Origin: Eimeria necatrix
Taxonomy: Eukaryota; Apicomplexa; Conoidasida; Eucoccidiorida; Eimeriidae
Reading direction: 5' to 3'
Assembly: GCF_000499385.1 (NCBI RefSeq)
Contig: NW_013651811.1
Coordinates: 226,451 to 290,450 of the forward strand
DNA length: 64,000 nt
Under the pieces are notes generated by a model. That model searched no databases. It had not been told where the DNA came from and worked only from the letters and a program-made list of their open reading frames with translations. Of the stretch, positions 46,408-58,809 are shown piece by piece; position 1 is the first letter of the stretch; the number at the start of each line of letters is the position of its first letter. A program made the position numbers and the translations under genes.

Positions 46408-49098
46408 ATGTGCTCTTTTTGGTTCTTATCTATGCCTAAATTGTATGCGCTAACTGTCTGCGTGGCTTCCCATCTGCCTATTTGCTTTCCTCTGCATTTA
46501 TTGCACCATTGTGAAGCTCTCGCTGCCTGTACAGAACTGCTAAACTGTGCCAACCGCCTAGGAAGTGAATCCTTAATCTGTCTGCAGAGCCTCGGCATTT
46601 AACACATGGCAGTGAACCCTGTATGATGTATCTTAAACGAACCTGTGGTCCCGTACACAGTCGGAAGGAAAGTTGTATGTTCTTATTTTCTCGCTGCGGT
46701 CTTTGCTACCCATCTGCGCCCCAGCGGCAGCGTGCAGCTCCTGTTGCTGCTGCTGTTGCATGCGTTGCTGCAGCATGTGTCGTAGCAGCAACAGAGCCCT
46801 CTTGCGGTTGTCTGCCTGCGCAACGACGATAACAAGTGATTCTTCTGGAGGCTCCCAAAAAGCAGCACCAGCAGGCCGCAGCAACCGCAGGAACAGCAGC
46901 AGCGGCACAGAAAAGATGCTTGTCCGAACTGCAGCCTATACCGCAGCACCTCAAACAACAACAACACCAACAGCAGCAACAATCACAACAGTGGTTGCTT
47001 ACTTGGCTGGAAGTTTCCTGCATGCAAACAGAAAGGCCCGTTGGTATGTGTGTGGCCCGGACTGCCGTTTCGCTCTTGTTAACGCTCTGGCCCCCAGGCC
47101 CGCTGGCTCTCATGTTTTCAATGCGAATGTTGCAAGAACTCATGTCCACTGCAGCAGCAGCAGCATATAGGACGCTTATGTACGCACAATACACTCTGGA
47201 GGTACAAAGCAACAAGACACAGAACTAATATGCATGCAACCAGAGCAACTGCATTAGTTAAGGCTCGTCATCTTCAAGCCACAGCCCAGCTGTGTAGCCT
47301 TGAGAAGCACCATCAACACAACAGCAGCGAATGAAGTAGCATTGCTGCTAACCTTCCGCCTCAGAGACGCAGGGCAGCACTGTTACAGCAGCAGTGGAAG
47401 TCTGCAGCCGCTTCTTGGCATCAGTTGACGGCACCCGCTGTACTCGGTGCACCCCCGCCTCTAGGGGGAGCAACTCTGAAACCCCACAACCTGCAAAAGC
47501 AGCAGCGGCAGCAGCAACAAAAAGGCGTGAGTAGGAGCTTGGCAGCGGAATACCATGGGCAGCAGCAAACAATGTACCTGCTGCTGCGCCTCTTCCCCGT
47601 GCTCTGCCTCAGCTGCAGCGACAGCAGCAACCCTGAAGCAACTGCAGCAGCCGCGACAGATTAACAGCAGTGCAAGGTCAACCACTCTGTGAGCAGCACA
47701 ATCATGCTGATCATGGAGGCCAGTAGCAGCCGTCGCAGCAGCAGCACTAGCATACCTGTTACCACTGCTCGTGCTCTTCTCAGCCCTCCTCCTTCAGCAC
47801 TTTTGTGCTTCTCGAGGGACTCGAAAGACCATCCTTTTGCTGCAGCTAGCGCCTCGTACATCCCGAACAATTCTCCAGCAAACTGTGCCGCCTCTTCGCC
47901 CCCCACTCCCGCCAACACCTGAAGCAACAGCAGCAGCAGCAACAGCGAGGCAACAGCAGTAGCGGCCAGGGATGTGAACAGTCCTATTAAATCAGTGAGA
48001 CAAACACAGAGGTGCTTCCAGCACCTTGCAAAATAATAGAAACAACAGCAGCACCTGTGGGAGCAGCAAGCGCAACAGCAGCAGCAAATGCAAGAAGAAC
48101 AAGTCTCAGGGCAACGAGAAATGCACAGTGGGAGCGGCAAAGGCAGCTGAAGCAGCAAGATGTGTCACACCTCAAGCACAACTTCCTCCTCATCTGCCTG
48201 CCCCCCAGGTCTTTTCTTGGCTGGCTGCTGCTCATTCTTTGCTGCGGCGGCAATACTGTCTGCGTGCTGCAGCAGCAGCTGAGCCAAGTCTGCAGCAAGC
48301 ACATCTTCTTCGTGCTGCAGCTCCACCAAGTCAGTATCTGTAGACTCCTCAAAGTTGGTCGCACTGTTGCTGCTGTGTCCTTGCTGCTGTTCGATAAGCA
48401 ATGAGCGAAGTGTCTTGATGTCATCCCTTGTAGAGAGAAAACGAAAAAGCAGGGGAGGCATGGATAGGGGAAGCAGAGCTTCAAGCCCAGATGACTGTTT
48501 CTGTTGTTGCTGCTGCTGTTGCCCAATCTGCTCCTGCTGCTGCCGCTGCAGAAGCAGGGCAACGCGTTCCATAACGAGCCTCTGCGGCTCCTCCAGAGTC
48601 AAGTCGTAGCATTCTTCTTCAAAAGCTGTTGCTCTAGTGCAAAAAAAACAATTAAGGTTTGCTGATGCAGTAGGTGTTGCTGCTGCAACGTCCCACCAGC
48701 GGCTTGCAGGACTGCGCAACGCAGTTAACTTCTGTGGCAGCGAACGCCAAGAAAAACTCTTTGAAGAAGCCCAGCTACAGTAGCTGTTAGTGCTCCCGGA
48801 GCGCAGATACAAGTGCTTGCGGGCGCTTGTTAAGTTGCTGTGGTTGTTGCTGCAGCTGTGATCTGCAACTGCTGTAGCTCCCACCGTTTGTTGACAACGA
48901 CCGCCGGTGGGTTGCCTGTAGCGCAGCAGTCTTCCCCAGAATTTTTCTGAGCAGCCTTTCATACTGTGTGCTGGGCTGTACGTACGCCTCACAGGGAGGT
49001 GAAGATGGTGATAGCAGTAGAGGAGCATCGGCTCGAGTGGGGGGCCCCGGCGGCCCCCGCCTCTCTACCAAGCTTCCGTCGAGGCATGAATTACACAC
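46260..49098 (-). CDS. Organellar class-I peptide chain release factor, RF1 type
   Basis: Hydrolyses peptidyl-tRNA at stop codons in a bacterial-type (mitochondrial or apicoplast) ribosome. Well-supported exons: 48633..48171, 47918..47756, 47490..47353, 47148..47003, 46815..46643, 46581..46260, all phase-matched. Blocks: [39 protein letters not shown] with PST where RF1 has its PxT codon-reading tripeptide; [20 protein letters not shown] with the catalytic GGQ at 47095..47087; [34 protein letters not shown] then DHR. The first listed exon has a Gln-rich insertion. The 5' end is unresolved: frames opening near 49098 or 49028 both carry basic, leader-like sequence. The last exon extends past the usual C-terminus and overlaps a plus-strand frame. 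RF1 type predicts reading of UAA and UAG. Confidence 0.9.
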
Positions 49099-49580
49099 AT
49101 TTATTCTCTTTTGATAATACTGTCAAAGACTAAGTAAAGAGCTGGAGACTAGAACGTAACGGGGCTGCAGCCCCAGCAGCTGCTACGAAGGCTCCTGTTC
49201 AAACAGCGGCAAACGCAGAAGCAACGACAGCTTAAACTCTGAAGTTTGCACTCAGGGGTGGAATCAGTGTTCGAACATTCCAGCTCAGAAGACGTCAAAA
49301 GAGGGTGATCGCCCAAGCAGCGTAGCTGCATGCGTTGCCTCAGAGGCCCTTGGGCCTCATGTCTCAGGGGCAGCAGCAGGAGCAGCCGCTTCGGGCGCAA
49401 CGACCTGAGCATTAGAATACTGCTGTACGTAGCCGTCGACAGCAGTGGCGAGAAAAAGAGCTACTAGGAGCCCACCAAGGGGGGTAGCCCCATCCCGTTT
49501 CTTTGTCTGTCAGTGCATACGTTGCCACAGCAGCACCCGTAGTAACAGCAGCAGCATCATATTGTGGCGCGTTCAAGACA

Positions 49581-52500
49581 ATGGCCAGTATCTTCGGCTT
49601 CCCCCCCTCAACCATGGGGTCCCCTGCAGCTGCTGCTCCAGGTAGCAACGCCGCCAGCAACAAACTCAAAACTGCCACTGTGAACCCCTTTGGGGCGCCG
49701 CCCTTCCACTTCACAGCACAACAGCAGCAGCAGCCGCAGCAGCCACATCAACAGGCAAAGCAAGGGCAGCAGCAGCAACAAAGACTGTCCCTTCTGAGCG
49801 CTGTTGCTGGGGAATCGACTGGGAATTACGTCAATACGTACACTTTTCCAAAGCAGGATCTGCAGCAGCAGCAGCAGCACCAAGACGAGACTGTGTGTTG
49901 TTGCCTTACTGGGGCAGCCACTGGCGGAGTAGCGGCGCTTCAATTTTTCCGAGTGCTGCAGCAGAGCAGCAGCAGCACGCGTGGGCACAGCAGGTCAACA
50001 GTGCGAATTGGTTGCTATTTGCTGCAGCAGCAACAGCAGGAGCTCTGTGAGACTGGTACTTTCGAGGTGCATGTGCCGGGACATGACGTTGAGGAAGAGG
50101 GGTTCTTCAATTTTATTTGCTGCAGCAGCAGCGGCAAAGCAATCGCCCTCTGCTGCTCTCGTGCCTGCTGCGTTGCTGCTGTTCCGCTGCTCCAGCAGCA
50201 ACAGCAAGCCGCAGCCAAAAGCAGCAGCAACAGCACGCGCGATTGCTGCAAGACTATCGGGCAGCTGCTCTTGGCGAGTAACAACATGGAGCTGGGACAG
50301 CGGAAGCAGCAGCAGCAGCAGCAGCGCAGCTTTCTGCAGGTGTCCTTCCACCCCTTCTCTGACTCGGCACTTGCGGTACTGACCCACGAGTCGCTGGCTT
50401 TAGAAGCAGAAGCAGCAGCTTCTGCTGGTGCAGCAGACTGCAGCGACGTGCATGCGGTGCTACGGCTGTTTGAAATTTGCCGCAGTACGGAAAAACCCGA
50501 GCAGGAAATTTTGCTTCCTGCAGCAGGCGAAGCAGCAGCGGCTGCTGCAGCTTTTCCTGCAGTCCCTGCTGCTGCTCAACCAGGACATTTAGCTTCTGCC
50601 TTTCAATTCGGAGCTGCAGCAGAGCGAATACACTTGTGGACAGCTCTTTCTGTCTTCATATCTTATCCTCCTGGCAGCAGCAGCAGCAGCTGTCTTTGTC
50701 TTTCTCCCTTCCTCCCAGCGCACAGTCAGTTGCCGCCTGCTCTCTCATTGCAGCTGCATGATGCTGCGCTGCAGCAGCAGCTGCAGCAGCAGCAACAGAC
50801 CAGGACCAACAGCTGCAGCAGCGGAGAGGCGGCTGACAAAGAGCAGGACGGCCGCCCCACAGGGACGCTGCTGCAGCAGGAGGTCTCACTGTGGCTAGAA
50901 GACTGGGCCAGCGGAAGCAGCACCGCTAAAGGCAGCAACAGCAAAAGCGGCAACAGCAACATGCAGGCAGAGCCACAGTTGCTGCTGCTGCCTCTTCCTC
51001 AGGGGAGCCCTCCGGCTCAGCCGCAGCAGATGGCGGAGGTGTTACTATGCACTTACCCATTGCTGTTGATGCTGCGCTGCAGCAGCAGCAGAAACAACAA
51101 CTTACAACTTGAGTGCCTTGCCAGTTCAGACACTGTGCAGCCGCGTTTACAGAGAAAAGCTACGCTGATACAACAAAAGCAGCAGCAGCAGCAGCGACAA
51201 ACACAGCAGCAACTGCCGAAGCCACTCTCATTCGTCTCTCTCGCAACTGCAAAGGGGCCAGTTGCCAGCAGCAGCACCGCTTTGCAGCTGCGGCCACTCC
51301 CTGCCGTGGCAAGCAGTAACAGCAGCAGTTGTGCTGCGCTTTGCTGCAGCAGTGGCGCCTTCCGCGTAAGTGTGACGGGGGTCTTTGCGGCTGTGCAGCA
51401 ACGACTGCAGCAGCCACAGCAGCGGCAGCCGCAGCAGAAGAAAGACGCCATCTCTCTTTGTGTGAAGACTTTAGCGACTAACACTCGCTGGCCCCTGAAA
51501 TTCCTGCCTCCTTTTTCCTGGTTCGTTTCGGCCCCCAACGTCTTAGTTGCACTTGCCGCAGGTACAGCAGCGGCAGCAGCAGCTGCAGAACCAGCTTCAA
51601 CATCAACCGAAGCAGCAGCACCAAGAGCATCAGATGCTACTTCGCTGCTGGTGCTGGACCTGGAAGCTGCTTCGGGCCTTGAGCCTCCTTCAGGTTGCAG
51701 AAACAGCATGCCAGCTAGCGAACAGCAGCAACAGCTGCAGCAGCAAATGCAGCAGCAGCAAAAGCAGCACAAGTGTCACGTGAGCGAGCAGGCATCGGCT
51801 GCGCTCAACTCAGCGTACCAGCAGCAAAGACAGGGGTTGCTGGAGCTCCGACAGCGGCGTGCAGCAGCAGCAAAAACAGCAGCAGAAGCTGCTGCAGCTG
51901 AGGCAGCAGACCCCACCAGTAGTATCCAAAAGGCGCGGCGAGCAGCAGCAGCAGCTGCTGCAGAGGTTGCTGTTGCTGCTGTGAAGTGGATAGAAACTGC
52001 AGAGTCGACGTTTCTCAAGGAGGAGCGGCAGCAAATGGTCCTGCTGCAACGAACAGTCCCGAAGATGCTGCGGTGCAGAGCAGCAATGCTGCAGCAGCAG
52101 CTGCTGTTGCAGGCTGACGAAGCAGAACGCATGCAACAGCAACAAAAAAAGCAGCAGCAGAAGCTTTCCGAGCTCGAGCGACAGTCGGTAAGTTTTGCAT
52201 GCTCACGCGCTCTGTTTTTATTTGTTCTGCCTTGCAGCATTTCTCTTGGGCGGCAGTCGCTCCACGGCAGCCGCTGATGCTGATTCTTGCTGCTGCTGTT
52301 GCAGGAAGAATTGAAACGGCGCTGCAGCTCAGTTGCTGCATTGCTTGCTGCTGCTGCTGCCTCTCTTCGTCGGCGACAGCTCGCGGTGTCTCTCCCGCAG
52401 CACGCATTGCTGCTGCAGCTGCTACCGTCACAGCTGTTGTCACTTGCTAGTCCTGCCCTGCTGCACCACGAAGGACCAACAAGTGCTGCCTCTCAACTGC

Positions 52501-52892
52501 CAGGCAAGGCCCTGCTCATTCCGGATCCACTGTTGCTCGCTGCAGTTTATTGTTTCAATTATTTTCTGCTTGTGTTCATTGCTGCTTCCAGTTGTTGCTG
52601 TTGCTGGTGCTGAATTCTGCTGCTGTTGCTGTGGTTTGGTGCTGCTGAATCGAATGTAGCTTGACACAAAAAGCGGTATCGCTGCAGCTGTGGTAGTTGT
52701 AGAGGATAACCTTGCTGCTGACATTATCTTGTGCTGCTGGTATTGCCTTTCGCTGCTGCAGATGTCTCTCCACTGGTGCGGCTTACAGCAGCAGTCACAG
52801 CGCAGATGCTGGCCATTCAGCAGCGGGAGCAGAAGCTGCAGCAGGAGATTTTCTGTTTCGATTCTTCGCAGGGGGCGCCCAGTAACCACTAG
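49581..52892 (+). CDS. Probable Nup88/Nup82-like nucleoporin, Gln-rich
   Basis: Exon 1 49581..52187 (ATG MASIFGFPPSTMG; strong GTAAGT donor); exon 2 from 52305, ending at 52449 or 52482; exon 3 52762..52892. Phases agree (0, then 1), giving about 960 residues. The first two thirds carry beta-propeller-like pieces typical of Nup88/Nup82: VSFHPFSDSALAVLTHESL, AVLRLFEICRS, EKPEQEILLPA, then ASAFQFGAAAERIHLWTALS and VFISYPPG. These are separated by long CAG-coded Gln/Ala/Ser insertions. The last about 250 residues are coiled coil (ELRQRRAAAAKTAAE, KLSELERQS/EELKRR, AIQQREQKLQQE), also expected for Nup88, which sits on the cytoplasmic face of the pore. FG pairs are few (FGF, PFGAP, FQFG). The family call is by pattern only. 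Exon 2's donor choice is open. Confidence 0.6.
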
Positions 52893-54060
52893 AGGGATGA
52901 AAGTCAGCGGCTTTAGCGACAGCAGGAGGTGCACCAGATCCTAGGAAGTAGGATGATCACTTATTTGCAGCTAGCCGCCTCTGACAATTATTGCTGCTGC
53001 TGGCGTAGAGCCTGCTACTGCTCCTAGAGCAGGCAACAAGGTGCAGTAACACCTCACTGAACATCTTGGATTCATTGACTTACGTTTTGTCGCGGTATGC
53101 GAATAAGCATGATAGATTTGGACTTCCAGGGCCTGGATTTTATGGCTCAGAGTTTATACATAGCGGCCTAGTAAGAGGGCACTAGGTGCCGCACGAGCCT
53201 CGTATCGCACTTACACACTTTTTGACGTTAGAATAAATTGTACTGATAACGAAATATTAAGAATGGAGGGCGAGTTCCAAATGACTGTTCATATACAGCA
53301 GGCATGCACGGTACATCGTGCAAAATACAGCGATACAGGCGCATGCAATTTTGTCTGAAGTTTATTTGCGGATGTCGAGAATTCTGGGCATTGCGTACGC
53401 ATGCGTGGATGTTTCTTGCGAGTGCATGTAGATGCCTTGGCAATTTTACTTACAATTAGCTCTTCGCGACGACCAATGTTACAGTGCATTCACTGTGCTG
53501 GCTGGGGCTGTGGTGGATGTGTCGTGGCTCGCTGATGCCAGCTGGCTAAGGCTAGCTGTGGTGTGCTGGCTTTGTCATTGCATGGGTTTTCTGCTTTTGG
53601 TGAAAGACGATGTGGGATCTTCGCGTGTGCCCCAACGTAAACTAAGCGCAAAAATGCGAAGGTCCCTCAGTGCAGAGTTGTTCCATAAAGACTGCAGCAG
53701 CAAATACGGCAACAGCGGCAGAAGGTGCAACAGCACGCTATCTTTTTAAAAACAGAAGCATCACCAAACTGCATTGTAGAGGAGTCTGTAGCAGCAGCAG
53801 CAGCAGCAGCAAGCCGCGCCTTCGGAGACAGAAGTAGCAACAAACTGCGGCATTTAAAGGAGCAGCAGCTAAACTCCAGCAACTCCAGTTGCTCTAGGAA
53901 GGCGAAATAGTTGGCGGTGAAGCCAAACCGCACGCTGTTGCAAATCAATGCAACTAGAGCTGCTGCCAATGCTGGTGCTGGCATTGCTGCTGCTGCGGCC
54001 AGTGAATCAGCGGCTGCAGCAACCACAAACTAGAGGCAACGAAAGACAACGAACCCTATG
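52893..54060. other. Intergenic, low triplet density
   Basis: No supported gene. A minus-strand frame at 53667-54026 includes SVRFGFTANYFAFLEQLE and could be an exon, but no donor or acceptor ties it in frame to the neighbouring minus-strand frame. Confidence 0.35.
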
Positions 54061-55401
54061 CTACGGCTCCGACGCGAAATCCAGTCCCAATATTTTGGCG
54101 GCTTCTAAACTGTATCTGCAGATACACCCACAAAGCCTCACTTCAGTCAACTTTAGCGAAAGGACAGCCGCAGCAAGGGGAGATAACAACGGGGAACGAA
54201 GGCACAGCAGCAACAGTGCAGCAGCAAAACAAGAAAGCAGCATTTTCAAATGTATCTTGAGTACGGACCTCTTGAGACGAACTAAATGAGGAGCGTTTGC
54301 TGCCGCTGCCGCCGGTGCTGCTGCTGCTACTTCTCCTGTGCTTGACGCTGGTGATGCTACTTCCCCTGTGCTTGATGTGGATGATGCTGGTAATGCTGCT
54401 CTTCGACAAGGGGCTCGTCGTGCAGCAGAATTGTCGGAGCCGATCATGCTGCTTTTTACGGAATCTTTGCTTTTGCCGCGCACACTGCTGCTGCTGCTGC
54501 TGCTGCTGCTTCTGCTAAGGCCGCCGTTGCTCGTGACAGATGATTCCATAAAAGAACGTACCAAAGTGCTGTATTTTTTATGCAGTGTAGTGCCACTATA
54601 CGGTGCTACTGCTGCTGCAGCCGTTTCGGCTGCTGCTGCTCTTGCCGCTTCAGCTTCGGCCAGCCACTGGCAACGCCAGGACGCGAAACTTTGAGCAAGG
54701 AGGAGCCGTTGCTGTCTTTCTGTCACCCTTCTAAGACAAGATCCAAAAAGAAAACAGCCCGCCCGACGTGTCTGCTGCTGCTGCTGCTGCAGCTGTTTCA
54801 AGCAACAACAAACGAACCTTTCGAGGTTGAGGTAGCCCACTGGATTTTGCTGTGGGGACGGGGCGCTACTGCGGCGCCAAGACTCCACAGCTGTTATCCC
54901 TGTTGCTCCTGGTACTCCTGCTGCTGCAGTTGCAGTTGCTGCTGTGGTTGCTGTTGCTGCTGCCGCCTGCAGCCCCTCCATCTCCGCTAACTGCAGGGTG
55001 GGAGAGCGGCGACAGTGTATGTGGGCCTTGGAAGGCTCAAAACAAGTGCCAAGTGGGTAAAGAGAGCACAGAGCCGGCTGTTGCAGCCGTTTGAATTCCT
55101 GTTTTAGTGCTTGTTCTGCCTTGAAATCGTTCACGTGCTGCTGTTGCAGCTTCAGTCGCTGCCGCCAACGCCAGATCGGCAGAGCTGCGCCCCCGGCTTC
55201 TGTTGTAGCTGATGCTGTTGCTGCAGCAGATGTTCCAGATGCCTTTACTGCAACAGTTCGTGCTGCTGCAGCAAGTGTGTACGGCAGGCGGAATAGCGCC
55301 TGTCTGGGCGGCTTGAGGCACTGGCAGACTCGGAGCTTGATTTGAGCGCGAGCAGCCCAAATGATCAAGCAAAGGCAAAAGTTGGCTTGAAACAACAGCA
55401 A
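54061..55401 (-). CDS. Hypothetical low-complexity protein, incomplete model
   Basis: A 446-codon open frame without an ATG at its left end; the first in-frame Met is about 140 codons in, so a 5' exon or splice is missing. Coding-like parts: LPIWRWRQRLKLQQQHVNDF, EQALKQEFKRLQQ, RVTERQQRLLLAQSFASWRC. Later come a Ser run (about nine), a short internal duplication (SSTSSTGEV/ASPASSTGEV), an Ala run and a hydrophobic helix (MLLSCFAAALLLLCLRS) near the C-terminus that could span a membrane. No family was recognised. Given CAG-rich DNA, parts may be open by composition alone. Confidence 0.4.
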   Translation of the reverse strand: MLLFQANFCLCLIIWAARAQIKLRVCQCLKPPRQALFRLPYTLAAAARTVAVKASGTSAAATASATTEAGGAALPIWRWRQRLKLQQQHVNDFKAEQALKQEFKRLQQPALCSLYPLGTCFEPSKAHIHCRRSPTLQLAEMEGLQAAAATATTAATATAAAGVPGATGITAVESWRRSSAPSPQQNPVGYLNLERFVCCCLKQLQQQQQQTRRAGCFLFGSCLRRVTERQQRLLLAQSFASWRCQWLAEAEAARAAAAETAAAAVAPYSGTTLHKKYSTLVRSFMESSVTSNGGLSRSSSSSSSSSVRGKSKDSVKSSMIGSDNSAARRAPCRRAALPASSTSSTGEVASPASSTGEVAAAAPAAAAANAPHLVRLKRSVLKIHLKMLLSCFAAALLLLCLRSPLLSPLAAAVLSLKLTEVRLCGCICRYSLEAAKILGLDFASEP

Positions 55402-56355
55402 GGCTCAGCTGTGCGTGCAACCCAGTGGCTTACTGCAGGTGCATACTAGACGTGGCCGCTGGTCCCGTCGCTGTGCAGCACAGCACGGAGCCGATGTTTG
55501 AACGCTTGTATTGGACTAATTTTTCAGTTCCATCATCCCGACCCCAATTATAAATGCTTATATGTCCTCTTCTCTGTTCTTTATAAACACTTCTGAACCA
55601 CTGGAGCCTAACTTCTGGTCTTGCCTCCCCGCAGCTGCGGGTCTCGGTGGTGCTGGGTCTCGGGGCCTTGCTGATCCCCCCTCTTGGCTGCCTGCTCTCA
55701 TCTCATCTGTCCAACTATAGTTGTTGATTTATGCCCTTTATTTTTGTGAAGACTTAATACGCAGGTAATTGTTTCCTTGATTCGAGCGCCTCGTTGTTCG
55801 CTCGCTGCCTAACCACTAGTACAGCTCTGGCGAGGCTGGGCCGCAGGGGTGACCGTTGAGATATTGAAATTTATGAAAAAAGACAGTTATAAATAAAGCT
55901 TATTTCTCCATTCAAAATGAAAAATAAATCAACTTAATTACTGATACGTCGCAGATATACACGCCAGGCAAAGTACGACTACCGCCGCAACTGGCAGCAA
56001 GAACAGCACAAACAGCAGGTGGAGCCACAAACAGCACGTGAAGCCACAAGTCCAGAACACGTTTGCACGTTTCCCTGTGGCTGTCCCTGCTGCTTCTGCT
56101 TCTTTCGATGCCGCTGCCTCTGCTGCCAAATTCGCCTCACTGGCAGCGGCCGTAAGGACCTTCCCTCTGCTCTACCGGCTGCAGGGGCGTCAGTAACCAT
56201 TGAAAATGGCCCAAGCTGCTAGTCCATGTGCAAACTAGATGCGGTGCTACGGCTAAAGTTCAACAAACTGCGTTGCTGCTACTGTTGTTTCGTCCTCACA
56301 GCGCGCTAACAGGCAGCAACGCCAGACGCAGCCGCAGCAAGTGCCGCTAGGCTAG
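55402..56355. other. Intergenic
   Basis: Mostly AT-richer than its flanks, with T-runs and few triplet repeats between about 55500 and 55950. No gene was seen. Confidence 0.4.
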
Positions 56356-57448
56356 TCAATCCAACGGAATTTCAAAGGCGCATGACCGGGGCTGCTGTCT
56401 GTCCCGCTGCTGCTGCCGTTGTTGCTGATGCTCCTGAAGGAGGGCGCGGTGTATCTCCATCTCGCTGCCTGCCAGTATAGCTGCGGTGCTAACTTCACTG
56501 GCACTCTCAAGTGCGCTGCTGCTGCTGCTGCTGTCGAATACAGCTGCCGCTGTCGCTGTCGCTGCAGCACCAGAAAAGTGCCGCCTGGAGGTCGACTGCG
56601 TGGGAGTTACTGCTGCTGCTGCTGCCGTTGCTGCGGCCGCCGTTGCTGCAGCAGAAACAGATGACAACACCTGCTGCTCTGCTGCCAGCACGAGGGAGCT
56701 GCTGAGTGTCGGAAGCCCCTCCGCTGTGCTGCTAGTAACTGCAGAAACGTTCGTCTGCTGCGGCAGCACTGGCGAGTTGCTGCTGCTGTTGTTGCTGTCC
56801 CTGCTGCCCGACACCCTAAGCTGCTTCAGCATTCCGTCCAGCATTGCAGACGTGAGTTCTTCCCCTGCAGCGGCAGCTGCTGCTGCATCTTGCTGCAGCT
56901 GCTGGCCCATCTGCTGCTGCAGCGGCTGCTCGCCGGACATGCCCATAGTAAAGTGGTCGATCAATTCCTCAGCAGACACACGCTGCTGCTGCAGTTGCTG
57001 GTGTTGCCGCTGCAGCAGCTGCTGCTGCTCCTGACGCTTCTGGCTCAGGGCACTTGTGCGATTGTCTGAAGAACTAGAAGATAAAGACGCTCTTGGAGAA
57101 AGAGCCCCTTCAAATTCGGTGTCGCAAGCCGCAGCTTCTGCTGCAGCTGCTGCAGCCTCTGCTGCCGCTGCCACCGCAGCAGCAGCTGCTTCTGCTGCTG
57201 GAGATGCAGTTGCTGCTGAGGTTGCTCGGCCCGGCGTATAACCATGCTCAGGTGTATAAGCACGCTCAGGTGTCTCGACAACTAAGATGCTTGACTGCGT
57301 AGGAAAGACGGAACTACCGCCCGCTGCTGCTGCCGCTGCTGTTACTGTTGAGGCTGCGGCAATGTGTGGATGCTGAGCAGCTGTAATTGAATGCGCGTGC
57401 CTCGGGTCGCTGAAGGGAAGCACCGAATAGCTGCTGCTGCTGCTGCTA

Positions 57449-57480
<32 letters not shown>

Positions 57481-58809
57481 GCTGCTGCTGCTGCTTGCGT
57501 CTGCGGGTGGGGCAAGCTGGTTTGCAGCCATTAGGCCAGAGGGCATGGAACTGCTGCTGCTGCTACTGCTGCTGCTGCTGCTGTCATCTGCAGGCCCTTC
57601 TTGAAGCAGTGCTTCTTCAAACTGTTGCTGCAGTAGCAGCTGGTGCTGCTGCATCTTTTCTGCTTGCTGCTGTTGTTGCTGCAATTGCTGGTGCTTCTGC
57701 TGCTGCTTTTGCAGCTGGGTGTGCACATCATCTTGGCTGTTTCTCTGTTGCTGTTGGCGGTGCTGCAGTTGCTGCTGCAGCGCGATGAGCTGCTGCTGTT
57801 GTTCAAGTTGTTGCTGCCTCCGTTGCAGCTGCAGCTGTTGCTGTTGCTGTTGCTGTTGTTTCAGCAGCTGCTTCTCCAGAAATACCTGTTGCTTCATCTG
57901 CTGCCGCAACAGCAGCCCCTGCGTCCTCGTAAGGGACTGCAGCAGATTGTTGCTGCTGGTGTCCGCTACAGCAGCAACCGGGACCTGCTGGTGTCTCATG
58001 CTGGCGTTGGCTTGGTAGGATCCGAGAATACGCAAGTGTCTTCTGTTGCTCGCTGCAGCTGCTGATGACCTTGCAGCAGCAGCTGCGGCAGCAGCAGCGG
58101 CAGGGAACGGGACAGGGTTACTGTCAGGTCTCAGTGACGACAGAAATACCTGCTCTGATGCCTCCCGATCAGCAAAAAAGCCAGACACGGCCCTTTTTGC
58201 TGCTGCTGTGGTCCCTTGTTGCAGGTTGCGCTGCCGCAGCAGCCGCTGCTGCTGCTGTTGCGACACGGGGCCTTGTTGCTTCAGTTGCTGCAGGCGACGC
58301 CTCACCAAAGCTTCTGCCTCTGCATCATTCAGTGGGGCACGCTGTTGGGACTGCTGCTGCTGCACTTGCTGCCGCTTTTGCTGTTGCTGCTGCAGCTGCT
58401 GTGCTTGTTGGTGCTGCTGCGGTTGCAGCTGTAAATGCTGTTGCGGCGTTTCTGAGAGCTGCTGCTCTTGTTGACGAATTTGTTGCTCCAGCTTCTCCCT
58501 TTGCTGCTCCAGCTGCCGCCGCTGCTGCTGCAGAGCTTCAATCTGGAGCATTCGCTGTGCTTCTTCTGTGTCAGTGTGCTGCTCCTGCAGCTCCTGAAGG
58601 CAGCTCTCTTGCGGCTGCTGCAGCTGCTGTTGCCCCTGCTGCAGGGAAATGCGCCGCAAGGTGGCCCCCATCTCTTGATGCTGCTGCGAGTCCTCCTGTT
58701 TCTGCTGTTGTTCTTGCGGCTCGTCACCATCTCCCCACCATGGTGGATAATTGCTGCTGCTGCTGCTGCTGCACGCCAATACAACGCAGCAGCAGAACAC
58801 TGCGGGCAA
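56356..58809 (-). CDS. Gln/Ser/Ala-homopolymer protein, function unknown
   Basis: An 817-codon open frame whose first in-frame ATG encodes MGATLRRISLQQG (about codon 47). The frame upstream (NYPPWWGDGDEPQEQQQ) also looks coding, so a 5' exon is likely. The N-terminal half is Gln/Leu-rich helix of coiled-coil type (QRRQLEQQREKLEQQIRQQE). The middle has Ser runs of about 12 and about 22. The C-terminal half has Ala runs and a few complex islands: VSGFFADREASEQVFLSSLR, SAEELIDHFTMGMSG, SAMLDGMLKQLRVSG, and a final EIHRALLQEHQQQ...CAFEIPLD. A small repeat reads AYTPEHGYTPGRA. No domain was recognised. The complex islands between homopolymers argue it is a real protein. Confidence 0.6.

Noticed and set aside
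47661..48158. Long Leu/Cys-rich frames on both strands in the release-factor region
   Set aside because: They are CAG/CTG repeats read in other frames; only the frame with release-factor motifs has family support.
51053..51772. Cys/Ser-rich minus-strand frame opposite the Nup88-like gene
   Set aside because: Antisense reading of Gln/Ala codons, with no splice signals or complex sequence of its own.
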